A DNA stretch of 64,000 nucleotides from Agarilytica sp033852165 (GCA_033852165.1 JAWSUZ010000008.1:85166-149165), one strand, 5' to 3'. Shown: positions 27,425 to 36,825, counted from the stretch's first letter. The notes: a model not told the origin generated them from the sequence alone. Translations and numbers: made by a program.

Positions 27425-28969
27425 TTACCAACTCTGAGTAGATTTAAACTCTTCAATTGCGGCTTTAAGTTGGCCTGCAATTTCATCGTTGTATTTACCA
27501 GTAGAGTTGATTTCATTCATAAGCTCAGACTTAACGCTGTTCATGAATGAAAGCAAGGCAGCTTCAAAATCACCAATTTTGGCAACTTCAACATCACCCA
27601 AATAACCTTTATCCACGGCGTAAACAACTGTCGCCATTTCAGCAACGCTCTGAGGTGAATACTGCTTCTGTTTCATTAACTCAGTAACACGTATGCCACG
27701 ATCGAGTTCAGCTTTGGTCGCGTCATCCAAATCGGATGCGAACTGTGAAAACGCCGCCAATTCACGGTAACGCGCCAATGCGGTACGAATACCACCCGAA
27801 AGCTTTTTGATGATCTTAGTTTGCGCAGCACCGCCCACACGAGATACCGAAATACCAGCGTTCATTGCTGGGCGTATGCCCGCATTAAACAAATCAGTCT
27901 CAAGGAAGATCTGACCATCGGTAATCGAAATAACGTTAGTCGGTACGAAAGCCGAAACGTCACCCGCTTGGGTTTCGATGATGGGCAACGCGGTCAAAGA
28001 ACCGGTTTTGCCTTTTACTTCACCGTTAGTGAACTTTTCAACGTAATCAGTGTTTACACGAGCAGCACGTTCTAACAAACGGGAATGCAAGTAGAAAACA
28101 TCACCAGGATACGCTTCACGGCCCGGAGGACGACGAAGCAGCAATGAAATTTGACGATAAGCCCAGGCTTGCTTGGTCAAATCATCATAGATGATCAAGG
28201 CATCTTCGCCGCGATCACGGAAGTATTCGCCCATGGTACAACCAGCAAATGGAGCCAAATACTGCATAGAAGCGGGGTCGGCAGCAGTAGCAGCAACAAC
28301 AATGGTGTGTCCCATTGCGCCGTGCTCTTCAAGCTTACGAACAACTGCCGCAACTGAAGAAGCTTTTTGACCAATCGCTACATAGACACACTTAATGCCT
28401 GTGCCTTTTTGGTTGATGATGGCATCAATCGCAATAGCGGTTTTACCCGTCTGGCGATCACCAATAATCAGTTCACGTTGACCACGACCAATTGGAACCA
28501 TGGTATCAACAGCTTTCAAACCAATTTGGACCGGCTGATCAACTGACTTACGAGCAATAACGCCCGGTGCAATTTTCTCGAGCGCGTCAGTCAGCTTAGT
28601 GCCAACTGGACCTTTGCCGTCGATAGGGTTACCCAAAGTATCGACAACACGGCCAAGTAGCTCGGGGCCCACTGGGACTTCCAAAATACGACCTGTACAT
28701 TTACAGGTTTGGCCTTCAGCAACACCGTGATAGTCACCAAGGATTACCGCACCTACAGAATCACGCTCTAAGTTAAGAGCCATGCCGTAGATATTGCCTT
28801 CAAATTCAATCATCTCACCATACATTACGTCGGCAAGACCGTGTATACGAATAATACCGTCTGTTACGGAAACGACGGTACCTTCGTTTTGTGCTTCAGT
28901 CGTAATCGACAAGCTGTCGATACGCTGCTTAATAACTTCACTTATTTCAGAAGGATTCAGTTGTTGCAT
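27425..28969 (-). CDS. atpA: ATP synthase F1 subunit alpha
   Basis: 514 residues. It has the N-terminal beta-barrel, Walker A GDRQTGKTAIAID near residue 170, the family block ALIIYDDLTKQAWAYRQISLLLRRPPGREAYPGD with the non-catalytic site, and SVSRVGGAAQTKIIKKLSGGIRTALARYREL containing the arginine finger. It forms the alpha3beta3 hexamer with AtpD. Complete and standard in length. Confidence 0.97.
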   Translation of the reverse strand: MQQLNPSEISEVIKQRIDSLSITTEAQNEGTVVSVTDGIIRIHGLADVMYGEMIEFEGNIYGMALNLERDSVGAVILGDYHGVAEGQTCKCTGRILEVPVGPELLGRVVDTLGNPIDGKGPVGTKLTDALEKIAPGVIARKSVDQPVQIGLKAVDTMVPIGRGQRELIIGDRQTGKTAIAIDAIINQKGTGIKCVYVAIGQKASSVAAVVRKLEEHGAMGHTIVVAATAADPASMQYLAPFAGCTMGEYFRDRGEDALIIYDDLTKQAWAYRQISLLLRRPPGREAYPGDVFYLHSRLLERAARVNTDYVEKFTNGEVKGKTGSLTALPIIETQAGDVSAFVPTNVISITDGQIFLETDLFNAGIRPAMNAGISVSRVGGAAQTKIIKKLSGGIRTALARYRELAAFSQFASDLDDATKAELDRGIRVTELMKQKQYSPQSVAEMATVVYAVDKGYLGDVEVAKIGDFEAALLSFMNSVKSELMNEINSTGKYNDEIAGQLKAAIEEFKSTQSW

Positions 28970-29100
28970 ACTGTAATTCCTTAACCTTTAATTCGAGTTC
29001 TGTTCAAATGCGTGCCTGAATACACAGAGCACAATAAAACCGCATTGTTTGCTAGGTCAGACCACTGCACCTGAACAAGCCCCATACAAGATGGTGCTGG

Positions 29101-29637
29101 TTAGGCCGTCATTGCTTCTGAGAGCTTCGCTAAACGCCCTCTGGCCGAACCATCAATGACTGTGTCGCCAGCGCGGATCAATGCCCCACCAATCAGTGAT
29201 TTATCAACCACTGTAGTGAGCTCAACATCACGCTCTAGCTTTGCTTTTAATGCTGTTGCCAGCTTCTGCTCCAGCTCAGCCGACATTTCGAAAGCCGTTT
29301 GGATTTCGACATCAACTGTTTTTTCTTGATCGGCTTTGTAAAGCTCAAACAATTCAAAAATTTCTGGAAGCAACCCTAAACGATTATTTTCAGCCAACAC
29401 ACTAACGAAATTACTGAGTTTTTCGTTAAGTGCATCGCCGCAAACATCTGTAAACGTTTTGCCTTTTTCGACAGAAGTCAGACTTGGCGAAGACAGCATT
29501 GCCACAATAGAAGCATCCAATGAAACGGAAGCTGCTTGTGACAATCCACTTTGCCAACCCTGTAAATCTTTCTCGCCGCGAGCAAACTCAAAAGCAGCTT
29601 TGGCATAGGGTCGAGCTAGCGTAGTTAATTCTGCCAT
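29101..29637 (-). CDS. atpH: ATP synthase F1 subunit delta
   Basis: 178 residues. N-terminal six-helix bundle (TLARPYAKAAFEFARG) and the C-terminal conserved LKAKLERDVELTTVVDKSLIGGALIRAGDTVIDGSARGRL. It links the peripheral stalk to the top of F1. The start is 11 nt after the atpF stop, so translation may be coupled. Confidence 0.95.
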   Translation of the reverse strand: MAELTTLARPYAKAAFEFARGEKDLQGWQSGLSQAASVSLDASIVAMLSSPSLTSVEKGKTFTDVCGDALNEKLSNFVSVLAENNRLGLLPEIFELFELYKADQEKTVDVEIQTAFEMSAELEQKLATALKAKLERDVELTTVVDKSLIGGALIRAGDTVIDGSARGRLAKLSEAMTA

Positions 29638-29648
29638 GTGACTCTCGC

Positions 29649-30119
29649 CTATAGTTCCGCTGCAAGTTTTTCGAGCATAGCGTTGTGCGCACTCGCATCG
29701 ATTGAGGAGCCAAGAATTTTCTCTGCGCCAATTAAAGCAAGCGCAGCCAGTTTTCCACGCAATTCTTCACGTGCCTGACCTACTTGACGTTCAACTTCTG
29801 CTTCAGCCTGAGCCTTAACTCGATCAGCTTCTACAGTTGCAATTTCTTTAGCTTCTTCAACGATTTGATTTCCACGCTGGTTAGCTTGCTCAACAATTGT
29901 TGCCGCTTGATTTTTCGCTTCTTTCATTTGATCAACCGCGTGCTTTTTAGCAAGCTCGAGATCTTTGTCTGCTTTGTCTGCGTTTTCAAGTCCTTGAGCA
30001 ATCCGGTCTTCACGCTCTTTCATAGCGCCAAGAATAAACGGCCAAACAAACTTCATGCAAAAGAAAACAAACACTAGAAAGGACAGCGACTGACCGATTA
30101 GCGTTAAATTAATATTCAC
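29649..30119 (-). CDS. atpF: ATP synthase Fo subunit b
   Basis: 156 residues, as in E. coli. One N-terminal membrane helix (LIGQSLSFLVFVFFCMKFVWPFILGAM) is followed by a long Ala/Glu/Lys-rich coiled coil and ends at EKILGSSIDASAHNAMLEKLAAEL. Two copies form the peripheral stalk. Confidence 0.95.
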   Translation of the reverse strand: MNINLTLIGQSLSFLVFVFFCMKFVWPFILGAMKEREDRIAQGLENADKADKDLELAKKHAVDQMKEAKNQAATIVEQANQRGNQIVEEAKEIATVEADRVKAQAEAEVERQVGQAREELRGKLAALALIGAEKILGSSIDASAHNAMLEKLAAEL

Positions 30120-30165
30120 ACCAATACCTCACTAAGGTTTTAATTCAACTGAGTTAAGTTGGTGT

Positions 30166-30405
30166 TTAAAGAGTAGGTGCAACAGCGAAGATCAAGTACA
30201 TGCCAATACCTACACCAATCATAGGAACCGCATCCAAAAGACCCGCCATCAAAAACATCTTGCCTTGCAACGCTGGCGCCTGCTCTGGTTGACGAGCAGA
30301 TGCTTCCAACAACTTACCACCTAAAGCACCAAAACCTAAAGCCGTACCAAGTCCAGCAATACCGATAAGAAGTGCCGCGGCAAAAAATACAATTGCTTGT
30401 TCCAT
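30166..30405 (-). CDS. atpE: ATP synthase Fo subunit c
   Basis: 79 residues forming a hairpin of two membrane helices with the polar loop ARQPEQAP. The ion-binding carboxylate is Asp58 in GLLDAVPMIGVGIGMYL. The residues around it match proton-type c subunits such as E. coli, and the Gln/Glu/Ser set of sodium-type rings is not seen. Together the copies form the rotor ring. Confidence 0.95.
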   Translation of the reverse strand: MEQAIVFFAAALLIGIAGLGTALGFGALGGKLLEASARQPEQAPALQGKMFLMAGLLDAVPMIGVGIGMYLIFAVAPTL

Positions 30406-30454
30406 TATTTACTCCTATTGAGATGTCATAATTAAAAAATTGAAAATGAAAATG

Positions 30455-31390
30455 TTAGTGTTGATCATCATGAGAATCAAAGGCCATGCCCAAGTAAACG
30501 ACAGTCAACACCATGAAAATAAATGCTTGCAGTGGAATTACCAAAATATGAAAAACCGACCACATCCATTGCAAAACCCCTCCCATCGCGCCAAACATCA
30601 AACCAGCACTAAACATCAAAGCGATTAATATAAAAATCATCTCCGCTGCATATAGGTTTCCAAAAAGTCGCAGACCAAGGGATACCGGCTTGGAAAGCAA
30701 GGTAATTCCTTCAATTGCAGTATTTATTGGAATGAGGATAAGATTTAGATACCACCTTTCTTTAGGCGCTAAAAATGGATGACACGTCAACTCTTTAATG
30801 AAGCCCCACACGCCTTTTTCTCGGCAACTGAAAAACACAATCAGCCCAAAGACCGTAAAAGACATGCCCAAGGTCGCATTCGGATCAGTGGTCGGCACCA
30901 CCTTAAAGAAGAAATGAGGATCACCGGTAATTATAGTCGCCAGTTGCGGCAACCAGTCGACAGGAACAATATCCATAAGATTCATCATCAACACCCAACA
31001 AAAAATGGTGAGCGCTAACGGCGCAACAAAACGGCTGGTGTGATGGAACATGTCGTTAACAATGCCATTAATAAACTCAACCAATAGCTCGATAAAACTT
31101 TGCAAGCCACGTGGCACTTCCTCAGCAGAAGCATTTTTCGCCGCGCGATAAAAGATAAAGCTAAAAATAAGGCCGAGGACAATGCCCCAACCCAGTGTAT
31201 CCACATGAAATGCTGCAAAGCCCATTTGCTTGGCTTCTTCGGCACAATGCGCCAAGCCCCATTTTGCTTGTTCAACCAGAGAACCATCACACTGGGCAGC
31301 TCCGACAGGCAATTTGCCATAGGTCATGTTTTGGAGGTGGTGCTGAATATAACCAATAGTGGTTAGCGCTTCGCCGCTTTCACTCGACAT
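30455..31390 (-). CDS. atpB: ATP synthase Fo subunit a
   Basis: A 311-residue inner-membrane protein, about 40 longer than E. coli because of a soluble insert near the N-terminus (LPVGAAQCDGSLVEQAKWGLAHCAEEAKQMG). The essential Arg is in PVSLGLRLFGNLYAAEMIF. The C-terminal helix is QWMWSVFHILVIPLQAFIFMVLTVVYLGMAFDSHDDQH. It forms the half channels against the c ring. Confidence 0.95.
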   Translation of the reverse strand: MSSESGEALTTIGYIQHHLQNMTYGKLPVGAAQCDGSLVEQAKWGLAHCAEEAKQMGFAAFHVDTLGWGIVLGLIFSFIFYRAAKNASAEEVPRGLQSFIELLVEFINGIVNDMFHHTSRFVAPLALTIFCWVLMMNLMDIVPVDWLPQLATIITGDPHFFFKVVPTTDPNATLGMSFTVFGLIVFFSCREKGVWGFIKELTCHPFLAPKERWYLNLILIPINTAIEGITLLSKPVSLGLRLFGNLYAAEMIFILIALMFSAGLMFGAMGGVLQWMWSVFHILVIPLQAFIFMVLTVVYLGMAFDSHDDQH

Positions 31391-31411
31391 AGAATCAGTT
31401 AAACCTATTTT

Positions 31412-31798
31412 TTAATCTGCGTTTGATTTGTCGCGCGCCTTAACAATACGAGCCGCAACAAACCACTGAAATACGATCATGCTAAAAAAACCGGCAAATA
31501 AACTTGCGTGGTTTAGCTCATCAACAAACCGATAAACCAATATAAAACCACAACTCGCTAATGCGACTTTTCCAGACTCACCCCAACTGAAGGATTGAGC
31601 AATCAAAGATGCATTCTCTGCACCGGAATATCGGAAGGCGTAATGGACAAAATAGAGGTTTGGAATAATATAAACCAAAGCTCCTAAACTGTATGAATAT
31701 GCGGTAACAACGTCTTCGGTCAGTAAAATTAGCGACGCCAGCATCAGGATGAAGAGCTGACTAAGCGCGTTAAACCAAACCGGGGATTTCACAATCAA
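31412..31798 (-). CDS. atpI: ATP synthase accessory protein I
   Basis: 128 residues with four membrane helices (LFILMLASLILLTEDVVTAYS, GALVYIIPNLYFVHYAF, ALASCGFILVYRFV, ASLFAGFFSMIVFQWFVAARIV). AtpI is a poorly conserved assembly factor or cation handler encoded first in many atp operons. The position, 21 nt before atpB, supports the call more than the sequence does. Confidence 0.85.
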   Translation of the reverse strand: MIVKSPVWFNALSQLFILMLASLILLTEDVVTAYSYSLGALVYIIPNLYFVHYAFRYSGAENASLIAQSFSWGESGKVALASCGFILVYRFVDELNHASLFAGFFSMIVFQWFVAARIVKARDKSNAD

Positions 31799-32424
31799 CT
31801 AACTCTTTACTTGCGTGTTTTCGAACGCGTGGACTTAACGATAATGCCTGCAAAACACGAAATGAAACTCAACTCGACTCTGCATTGCCATTGTCGGTTC
31901 AAGCAACATCCCTAAGAGCTACTGAAATTAGACGACTCCGCAGCCGTATCGAAATTGTATTTTAACGTACAAAGCGACACTAACTTTCTTTGCCCCAATT
32001 ACACCCACTTCCTGCGATTACTAACCGCCAATTTGGGCGAGCAGAATTATAGGGATTTTAATGATTAGGATCAAGCGAAAAGCGAGTTTTATTGGGCTTG
32101 AAGATGGCTCATAGGCAATTTCGCGCCACAAGTGCAGACCAGCAAACAAAATGAGCCTCCCCGCCAGCTCGACCTAGGACCCTCAAACAAAGATCAGTAA
32201 TCGATCAGTGGTAGGCCTATATCGTTGACTACATCGAATTTCAAATAAATGGGCCGCTGCAGTAACGCATTCCACACCAGCATTTAATTTGGATAACTCA
32301 CTCACAAGCGCCACATAATTGCGTACACTTAATTTTCTCACTAAAATCGTGACGGCGTATTTTCTAAGTATAAAAATAAGAACTGAACCCTTTCCGTTCA
32401 GAAAATATAGAACAAGGAATTTAT
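31799..32424. other. Divergent gap between atpI and the lipoprotein gene
   Basis: A 626-nt AT-rich stretch without a convincing gene. It must hold the atp operon promoter on the minus strand. In most gammaproteobacteria the gidB/parA/parB genes lie on this side of atpI; they are absent here. A minus-strand open frame at 32183-32461 overlaps the next gene and looks accidental. Confidence 0.5.
32319..32347 (+). promoter_or_regulatory. Candidate sigma-70 promoter for the lipoprotein gene at 32425
   Basis: TTGCGT (32319-32324) and TAAAAT (32342-32347) are separated by exactly 17 nt, and the gene starts 77 nt further on. Judged by eye only. Confidence 0.35.
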
Positions 32425-34059
32425 ATGTATCTGAAATTTCTCGGAATCGCAGCACTCGCACTAACCCTTACCTGCTGCGGCGGCGGTGGAGGCGGAAGCA
32501 AAGCAACCAGCTGCGGCTCGGCATCGACAGGGAACACCACTATCACAGGAGACATCACCTACGATTTTGTTCCCCACTCATCAGGCGGGGCGCTCAATTA
32601 TGACAACATCAGTGTGGAACCCGTTAAAGGGGCAGTAGTCTCGCTGAGATACGCGAGCGGTGACTTGTTTTCCAGCGCCACCACTGACGCCTTCGGTAGA
32701 TATGCATTACAGGCACCAATGAATGAATCGCTCCGCATTAGCGTGAGAGCCGAACTGCTCAAAACAGGAACACCCTCTTGGCAAGTTCGCGTGACCGACA
32801 ACACACAAGGCAACGCCCTTTACCTTATGCAAGGCAGTATTAGCTGCACGGGTGAATCCCCCCAAATCCGAGACCTACACGCTAGCTCGGGATGGACAGG
32901 TAACGAATACGGCAATATTCGTGTCGCCGCTCCTTTTGCCATACTCGACTCCGTATACCAATCCATTCAACTTCTCCTAACTGCGGATGTCAGCCTCTCA
33001 ATGCCCGATATCGAGCTACGCTGGAGCCCCAGTAACAGAGCCATTAACGGCAACTCAGCAGCCGGCAATATCGGCACATCGAGTTATGATGGAACTTACA
33101 TCTATATTCTAGGCGATGAAGATAATGATACCGATGAATATGACCGCTCCGTGGTTCAACATGAATTCACTCACTTTCTAGAAGATAAATTGTCGCGCTC
33201 AGACAGTATCGGAGGCGATCACGGCCCCCAAACACTCACCGATATGCGAGTAGTATTTAGTGAGGGCCTGGCCAATGTCTTTACGGCGATTGCCTCGGCT
33301 TCAGGTATATATGAAGACTCCCGTAGCGCTGAACAAAGTAACGGGTTCATCTACTCACTGGAGAACCATAATGCTAGCAACTTCGGCTGGTTTAGCGAAA
33401 ACTCCGTCAACCTGATTCTGTACGACTTAGTCGACAGCAATGATGATGATGCTGACACCATCAGTCTTGGCTTTTCACCCATTTACGAAACATTGAGATC
33501 ATCCAGTTACCGAGATGGTGAGGCCTTAACGAGTATTTACAGCTTCACCAACTCATTGAGATCTATACTCAGTGTAAGTGAAGAAGCAGGGTTAGATGAC
33601 CTTATGACATCCCAACAAATTTTTGGCCGTGGCGCTTTTGGCAGTGGCGAAACAAATGACGGAGGCGTATCCGATAGCCTTCCCATATACCAAACCCTTG
33701 TCGTCGGCAGCTCAGTAACACTTTGCACTGTAAACGGGATGAATACGATCATTGATCCCCCGAGAAGAAATGACAACTACAACGGCTTTGATGTCCGTCG
33801 ATTTGCTTCTGTCGACATCAACAGCTCTGGGAACTACACAATTGAAGCTCAAAGAACTTTCGGTCCCGCTATCAGCAATCCCGAATTAACGGTTTATAAG
33901 GACGGGATGGAAATAGCTTTCTTAAACTCCAGCTCTACCGATTCAGAAAGTGGCAACACGCCGCTCAACACCGGTCGTCACATTATCGAACTTCACGATC
34001 GCAATCCAAGCACATCACGAACGTGCTTTGAGCTCAGCATCAATACTGGAAACAATTAA
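32425..34059 (+). CDS. Putative secreted zinc metallopeptidase lipoprotein, paralogue of the gene at 14665
   Basis: 544 residues; start ATG preceded by AAGGAA. The lipobox LTCC is followed by a Gly-rich run, but the Thr/Pro linker of the paralogue is missing. The N-terminal beta domain shares ITYDFVPHSSGGALNYDNIS with it. HEFTH at 246-250 and Glu280 in FSEGLAN give the same 30-residue spacing as in the other copy, followed by NFGWFSENSVNLILYDLVD. Other shared blocks are RDLHASSGW, APFAILDSVY, IELRWSP, GDEDNDTDEYD and KLSRSDSIGG. The C-terminal domain ends in a PPC-like fold. The next gene starts 2 nt after the stop. Not a family I recognise. Confidence 0.7.
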   Translation: MYLKFLGIAALALTLTCCGGGGGGSKATSCGSASTGNTTITGDITYDFVPHSSGGALNYDNISVEPVKGAVVSLRYASGDLFSSATTDAFGRYALQAPMNESLRISVRAELLKTGTPSWQVRVTDNTQGNALYLMQGSISCTGESPQIRDLHASSGWTGNEYGNIRVAAPFAILDSVYQSIQLLLTADVSLSMPDIELRWSPSNRAINGNSAAGNIGTSSYDGTYIYILGDEDNDTDEYDRSVVQHEFTHFLEDKLSRSDSIGGDHGPQTLTDMRVVFSEGLANVFTAIASASGIYEDSRSAEQSNGFIYSLENHNASNFGWFSENSVNLILYDLVDSNDDDADTISLGFSPIYETLRSSSYRDGEALTSIYSFTNSLRSILSVSEEAGLDDLMTSQQIFGRGAFGSGETNDGGVSDSLPIYQTLVVGSSVTLCTVNGMNTIIDPPRRNDNYNGFDVRRFASVDINSSGNYTIEAQRTFGPAISNPELTVYKDGMEIAFLNSSSTDSESGNTPLNTGRHIIELHDRNPSTSRTCFELSINTGNN

Positions 34060-34061
34060 TC

Positions 34062-34544
34062 ATGAAAACATTATCCAGCCTCGCTATTGCACTCGCCCTA
34101 TTTTCAATCACAGTTGCGCCAGGCGCTCTCGCAGAAAAAATGAAGCCTACATACCAATACCAAAAACCCGGCGCTCCCATCCGACTCGCTGAGCCAGACC
34201 TAATACAGATGGAGCCTCACAGCACCAAGAGCGTCACTATTTCATTTCAAGCACCATCAGCTGGTGAGCTATTAATTAGCGCCAAACCCTCTCTTGGCAT
34301 TAATATTAGCGATACTAACCAACACAGCTTTGACTTAGGAATCACGCGCCCGTCACTAACGCTGCAAATAGATTCGCAAGAAGAAGGGCTATACAACATT
34401 ATGTTTCAAGCATCTATTTCCGAGCAAGGGCCTAGCATGCACCGCGTGTTCGGCATTGCAGTCCAAGTCGGCAACCCACCAGCCGCCAAACAAAAACCTC
34501 ACGCGCCATACGTCATCATGAAGGCAGAAGAGACAATAAAGTAA
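34062..34544 (+). CDS. Small secreted protein partnered with the metallopeptidase lipoprotein
   Basis: 160 residues. A Sec signal peptide ends ALA at about residue 24. The mature part is beta-rich (KSVTISFQAPSAGELLISAKPS, LTLQIDSQEEGLYNIMFQASIS), like an Ig-fold or chaperone-type domain, with a basic tail. The start is 2 nt past the metallopeptidase stop, so the two are almost certainly translated together. The other paralogue at 14665 has no such neighbour. Roles such as inhibitor, chaperone or accessory subunit are possible but unproved. No recognised family. Confidence 0.6.
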   Translation: MKTLSSLAIALALFSITVAPGALAEKMKPTYQYQKPGAPIRLAEPDLIQMEPHSTKSVTISFQAPSAGELLISAKPSLGINISDTNQHSFDLGITRPSLTLQIDSQEEGLYNIMFQASISEQGPSMHRVFGIAVQVGNPPAAKQKPHAPYVIMKAEETIK

Positions 34545-34843
34545 CGAGAAAATACAGAGCTAAAAATGGACGGGCAATACCTACAGAAACGGTACCCACC
34601 CCGACAATACTTCCAGGTGGCCTGCCCTTCTAGCGCAGACTTATAACGAATACGGACGCCACCAAGCCGTTCTTACACGACAAATAAAGCCATTCTCTTT
34701 TCCTTCATCTACTACCCGCTTCACAAGCCTCATTCGCCACAAGCCAGACCTCAAATAAACGGGCTTAATACCCAGATTTTATAAGAAAACCAAGCCATTC
34801 TGTCCTATGCTTTTTGTATTACGCTCTACGCTATATATCCGTA
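34545..34843. other. Gap before the double-receiver kinase
   Basis: 299 nt with no gene seen. It should contain the promoter for the kinase gene; no clear motif stands out. Confidence 0.35.
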
Positions 34844-36313
34844 ATGACAAATCAAACGCAACATAAAGTACTCCTCGTTGAAGACAGCAAGTCCTTTGCT
34901 GTCATGCTGGAGGACTTTATTACCAAAACGCACGGATTTGAAGTTGACTGTGTTGAAACACTAAAGGAAGTCAAAGAAATACTGGCCAAGAATGAAGGCC
35001 AATATTTCGCATCCGTCGTCGATTACCACCTACCTGACGCCCCTAATGGCGAAGCGGTAGACTTCGTTGTTGCGGCAAAAATTCCTGCCATCATCTTTAC
35101 CGGTCAAAAAGGTGAGTCTATGGAAGAGGACTTATGGCACAAGGGAATCGCGGATTACGCCAATAAACGGGGAAGTTATAACCTAGAATATGTTACATGG
35201 ATGGTGAATCGTCTTTATTTAAATAGAGAAGTTGAAATTTTAGTCGTCGATGACAGCAAAGTCGCCAGAAACTCCATTTCTCGAATGCTGAAACGCCAGA
35301 GCTTTATTGTGCATACTGCAGCTTCCGGAGACGAGGCAATACAAACTCTGGACAAAAACCCCAACATTATTATCGCGGTTATTGACTGCAACATGGACGG
35401 AATGAGCGGGTTTGAACTCACCATGCATATCAGAGAAGACCACCCCCGAGCACGGCTCGAAATCATTGGGATTTCATCACAAGGTGGGCGCAGCATGGCT
35501 GCCCAGTTTATTAAATCTGGCGCCAGCGATTTTGTTTTAAAGCCTCTTATCCCCGAAGAATTTCTGTGTCGAGTCAACAATGCAGCTGATCGCATAGAAT
35601 CCTATTTCGAGCTAGACAAACTCAATAAATTAAAAAACCAATTCCTAGGAACAGCTGCGCATGACATACGCGGTCCTCTTGGCTCAATAAAAACAGCCGC
35701 AGACTTTTTACTTCGAAAACCCCCAACACCCGAACGCTTCAAAAAGCTACTCAACATGATTTCCAATAGCAGCGTTGATTTGCTCGAGCTACTGGAAGAA
35801 CTGCTGGACGTGTCCGTGATTGAAAGCGGTGTAGTCCACCTTCACAAAGAAAAAGTCGACATCTCTGAAGCCTTACTTGAACGCCTCGATTTGTACCAAC
35901 TTGAAGCCAGCTCCAAAGGCATCGAAATCTACCAAGAAATAGCGCCTAAAGTAATGGCGACTGTCGATCTCTTAAAAATAAAACAGGTATTTGATAACCT
36001 AGTAACGAATGCCATCAAATATTCTGAACCCAACTCATCTGTCGATATAAAACTCATGTGCGATGGGAAGTCCTTTATCGTATCAGTGAAAGATGCCGGT
36101 CCAGGCATTGCAAAAGAAGAGCAATCCAAACTCTTTAAGGCATTTTCAGCAATCAGCACACAAGCGACTGGCGGGGAGAAGAAAACAGGTTTAGGGCTAG
36201 CGATTACAAAAAGCGCTGTCGATGCACACCAAGGGAGAATTTATTACAAAAATGATAGCAATACCCACTCGACGTTCTACGTTGAATTGCCCTTAGAGGC
36301 GAAAAGCAAATAG
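34844..36313 (+). CDS. Hybrid histidine kinase with two N-terminal receiver domains
   Basis: 489 residues from ATG 34844; a TTG at 34814 is less likely. Receiver 1 (residues 8-120) has the pocket VEDS and Asp60. Receiver 2 (130-250) has VVDDS, Asp181 (VIDCNMDGMSG) and LKP. A HisKA H-box follows (TAAHDIRGPLG, His273), then HATPase_c with QVFDNLVTNAIKYSEPN, DAGPGI and KKTGLGLAITKS. There is no membrane segment, so it is cytoplasmic and would receive phosphate or signals through its receivers. The order REC-REC-HK is less common than HK-REC. Receiver 1 lacks the usual LxxKP ending, having ANKRGS instead. No partner regulator lies nearby. Confidence 0.88.
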   Translation: MTNQTQHKVLLVEDSKSFAVMLEDFITKTHGFEVDCVETLKEVKEILAKNEGQYFASVVDYHLPDAPNGEAVDFVVAAKIPAIIFTGQKGESMEEDLWHKGIADYANKRGSYNLEYVTWMVNRLYLNREVEILVVDDSKVARNSISRMLKRQSFIVHTAASGDEAIQTLDKNPNIIIAVIDCNMDGMSGFELTMHIREDHPRARLEIIGISSQGGRSMAAQFIKSGASDFVLKPLIPEEFLCRVNNAADRIESYFELDKLNKLKNQFLGTAAHDIRGPLGSIKTAADFLLRKPPTPERFKKLLNMISNSSVDLLELLEELLDVSVIESGVVHLHKEKVDISEALLERLDLYQLEASSKGIEIYQEIAPKVMATVDLLKIKQVFDNLVTNAIKYSEPNSSVDIKLMCDGKSFIVSVKDAGPGIAKEEQSKLFKAFSAISTQATGGEKKTGLGLAITKSAVDAHQGRIYYKNDSNTHSTFYVELPLEAKSK

Positions 36314-36423
36314 CACCACGCCTCCAAGTTATCCCCCACCCGACAACATAGACCTCTACGATTTACCCCTTGATTCAATTCCAGACCTACCCCCTCAACT
36401 CACGCCTCAATTCACTCCCCAGT

Positions 36424-36825
36424 CTATTCCTCAAGAATCCAAACATCACGACACCATTGCCAAAAATCTTCCCACTCCATCGTTAAATCATTGCCATCCC
36501 AAAAATAAACTTTCCCAGCCTGGTCAATGCAAGCATAGCCACCTCCGTATTCACAAACCGGAACATACTCGCGCGGCAGCCCAACCTCCCATGCGCGCGA
36601 GGTTACTTCGGGCAAATAAGTATGAGAACGCGGGTCAGCGGCTGTAACAGGCTCAATCACCCCAACAATCACATCACTGACTTCCATCAAAAACTTGCGA
36701 AGATCAAAGGGTATAGGAATCAATATTTCCTCTTCAATACAAACAAGCGCTTCCTCACTGGGAAGCTCCAGCGGTAAATTAACGGCTGAATTGTGTTCTC
36801 GTAATAGGTCAATAATTTCTTCCAC
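36424..36825 (-). CDS. SMI1/KNR4 (SUKH) family protein
   Basis: 133 residues. It follows the SUKH layout: LPSEEALVCIEEEILIPIPFDLRKFLMEVSDVIVG, then the surface-loop EVTSRAWEVGLPREYVPVCEYGGGYACIDQAG, VYFWDGND and a C-terminal Trp-rich helix. SUKH proteins often act as immunity proteins against nuclease or deaminase toxins, but many are solitary. No toxin gene is adjacent here. Confidence 0.8.
   Translation of the reverse strand: MEEIIDLLREHNSAVNLPLELPSEEALVCIEEEILIPIPFDLRKFLMEVSDVIVGVIEPVTAADPRSHTYLPEVTSRAWEVGLPREYVPVCEYGGGYACIDQAGKVYFWDGNDLTMEWEDFWQWCRDVWILEE

Noticed and set aside
36424..36825. Toxin-immunity pair based on the SUKH protein
   Set aside because: Neighbours are a kinase and an AraC regulator; no toxin-like gene is adjacent, and solitary SUKH proteins are common.
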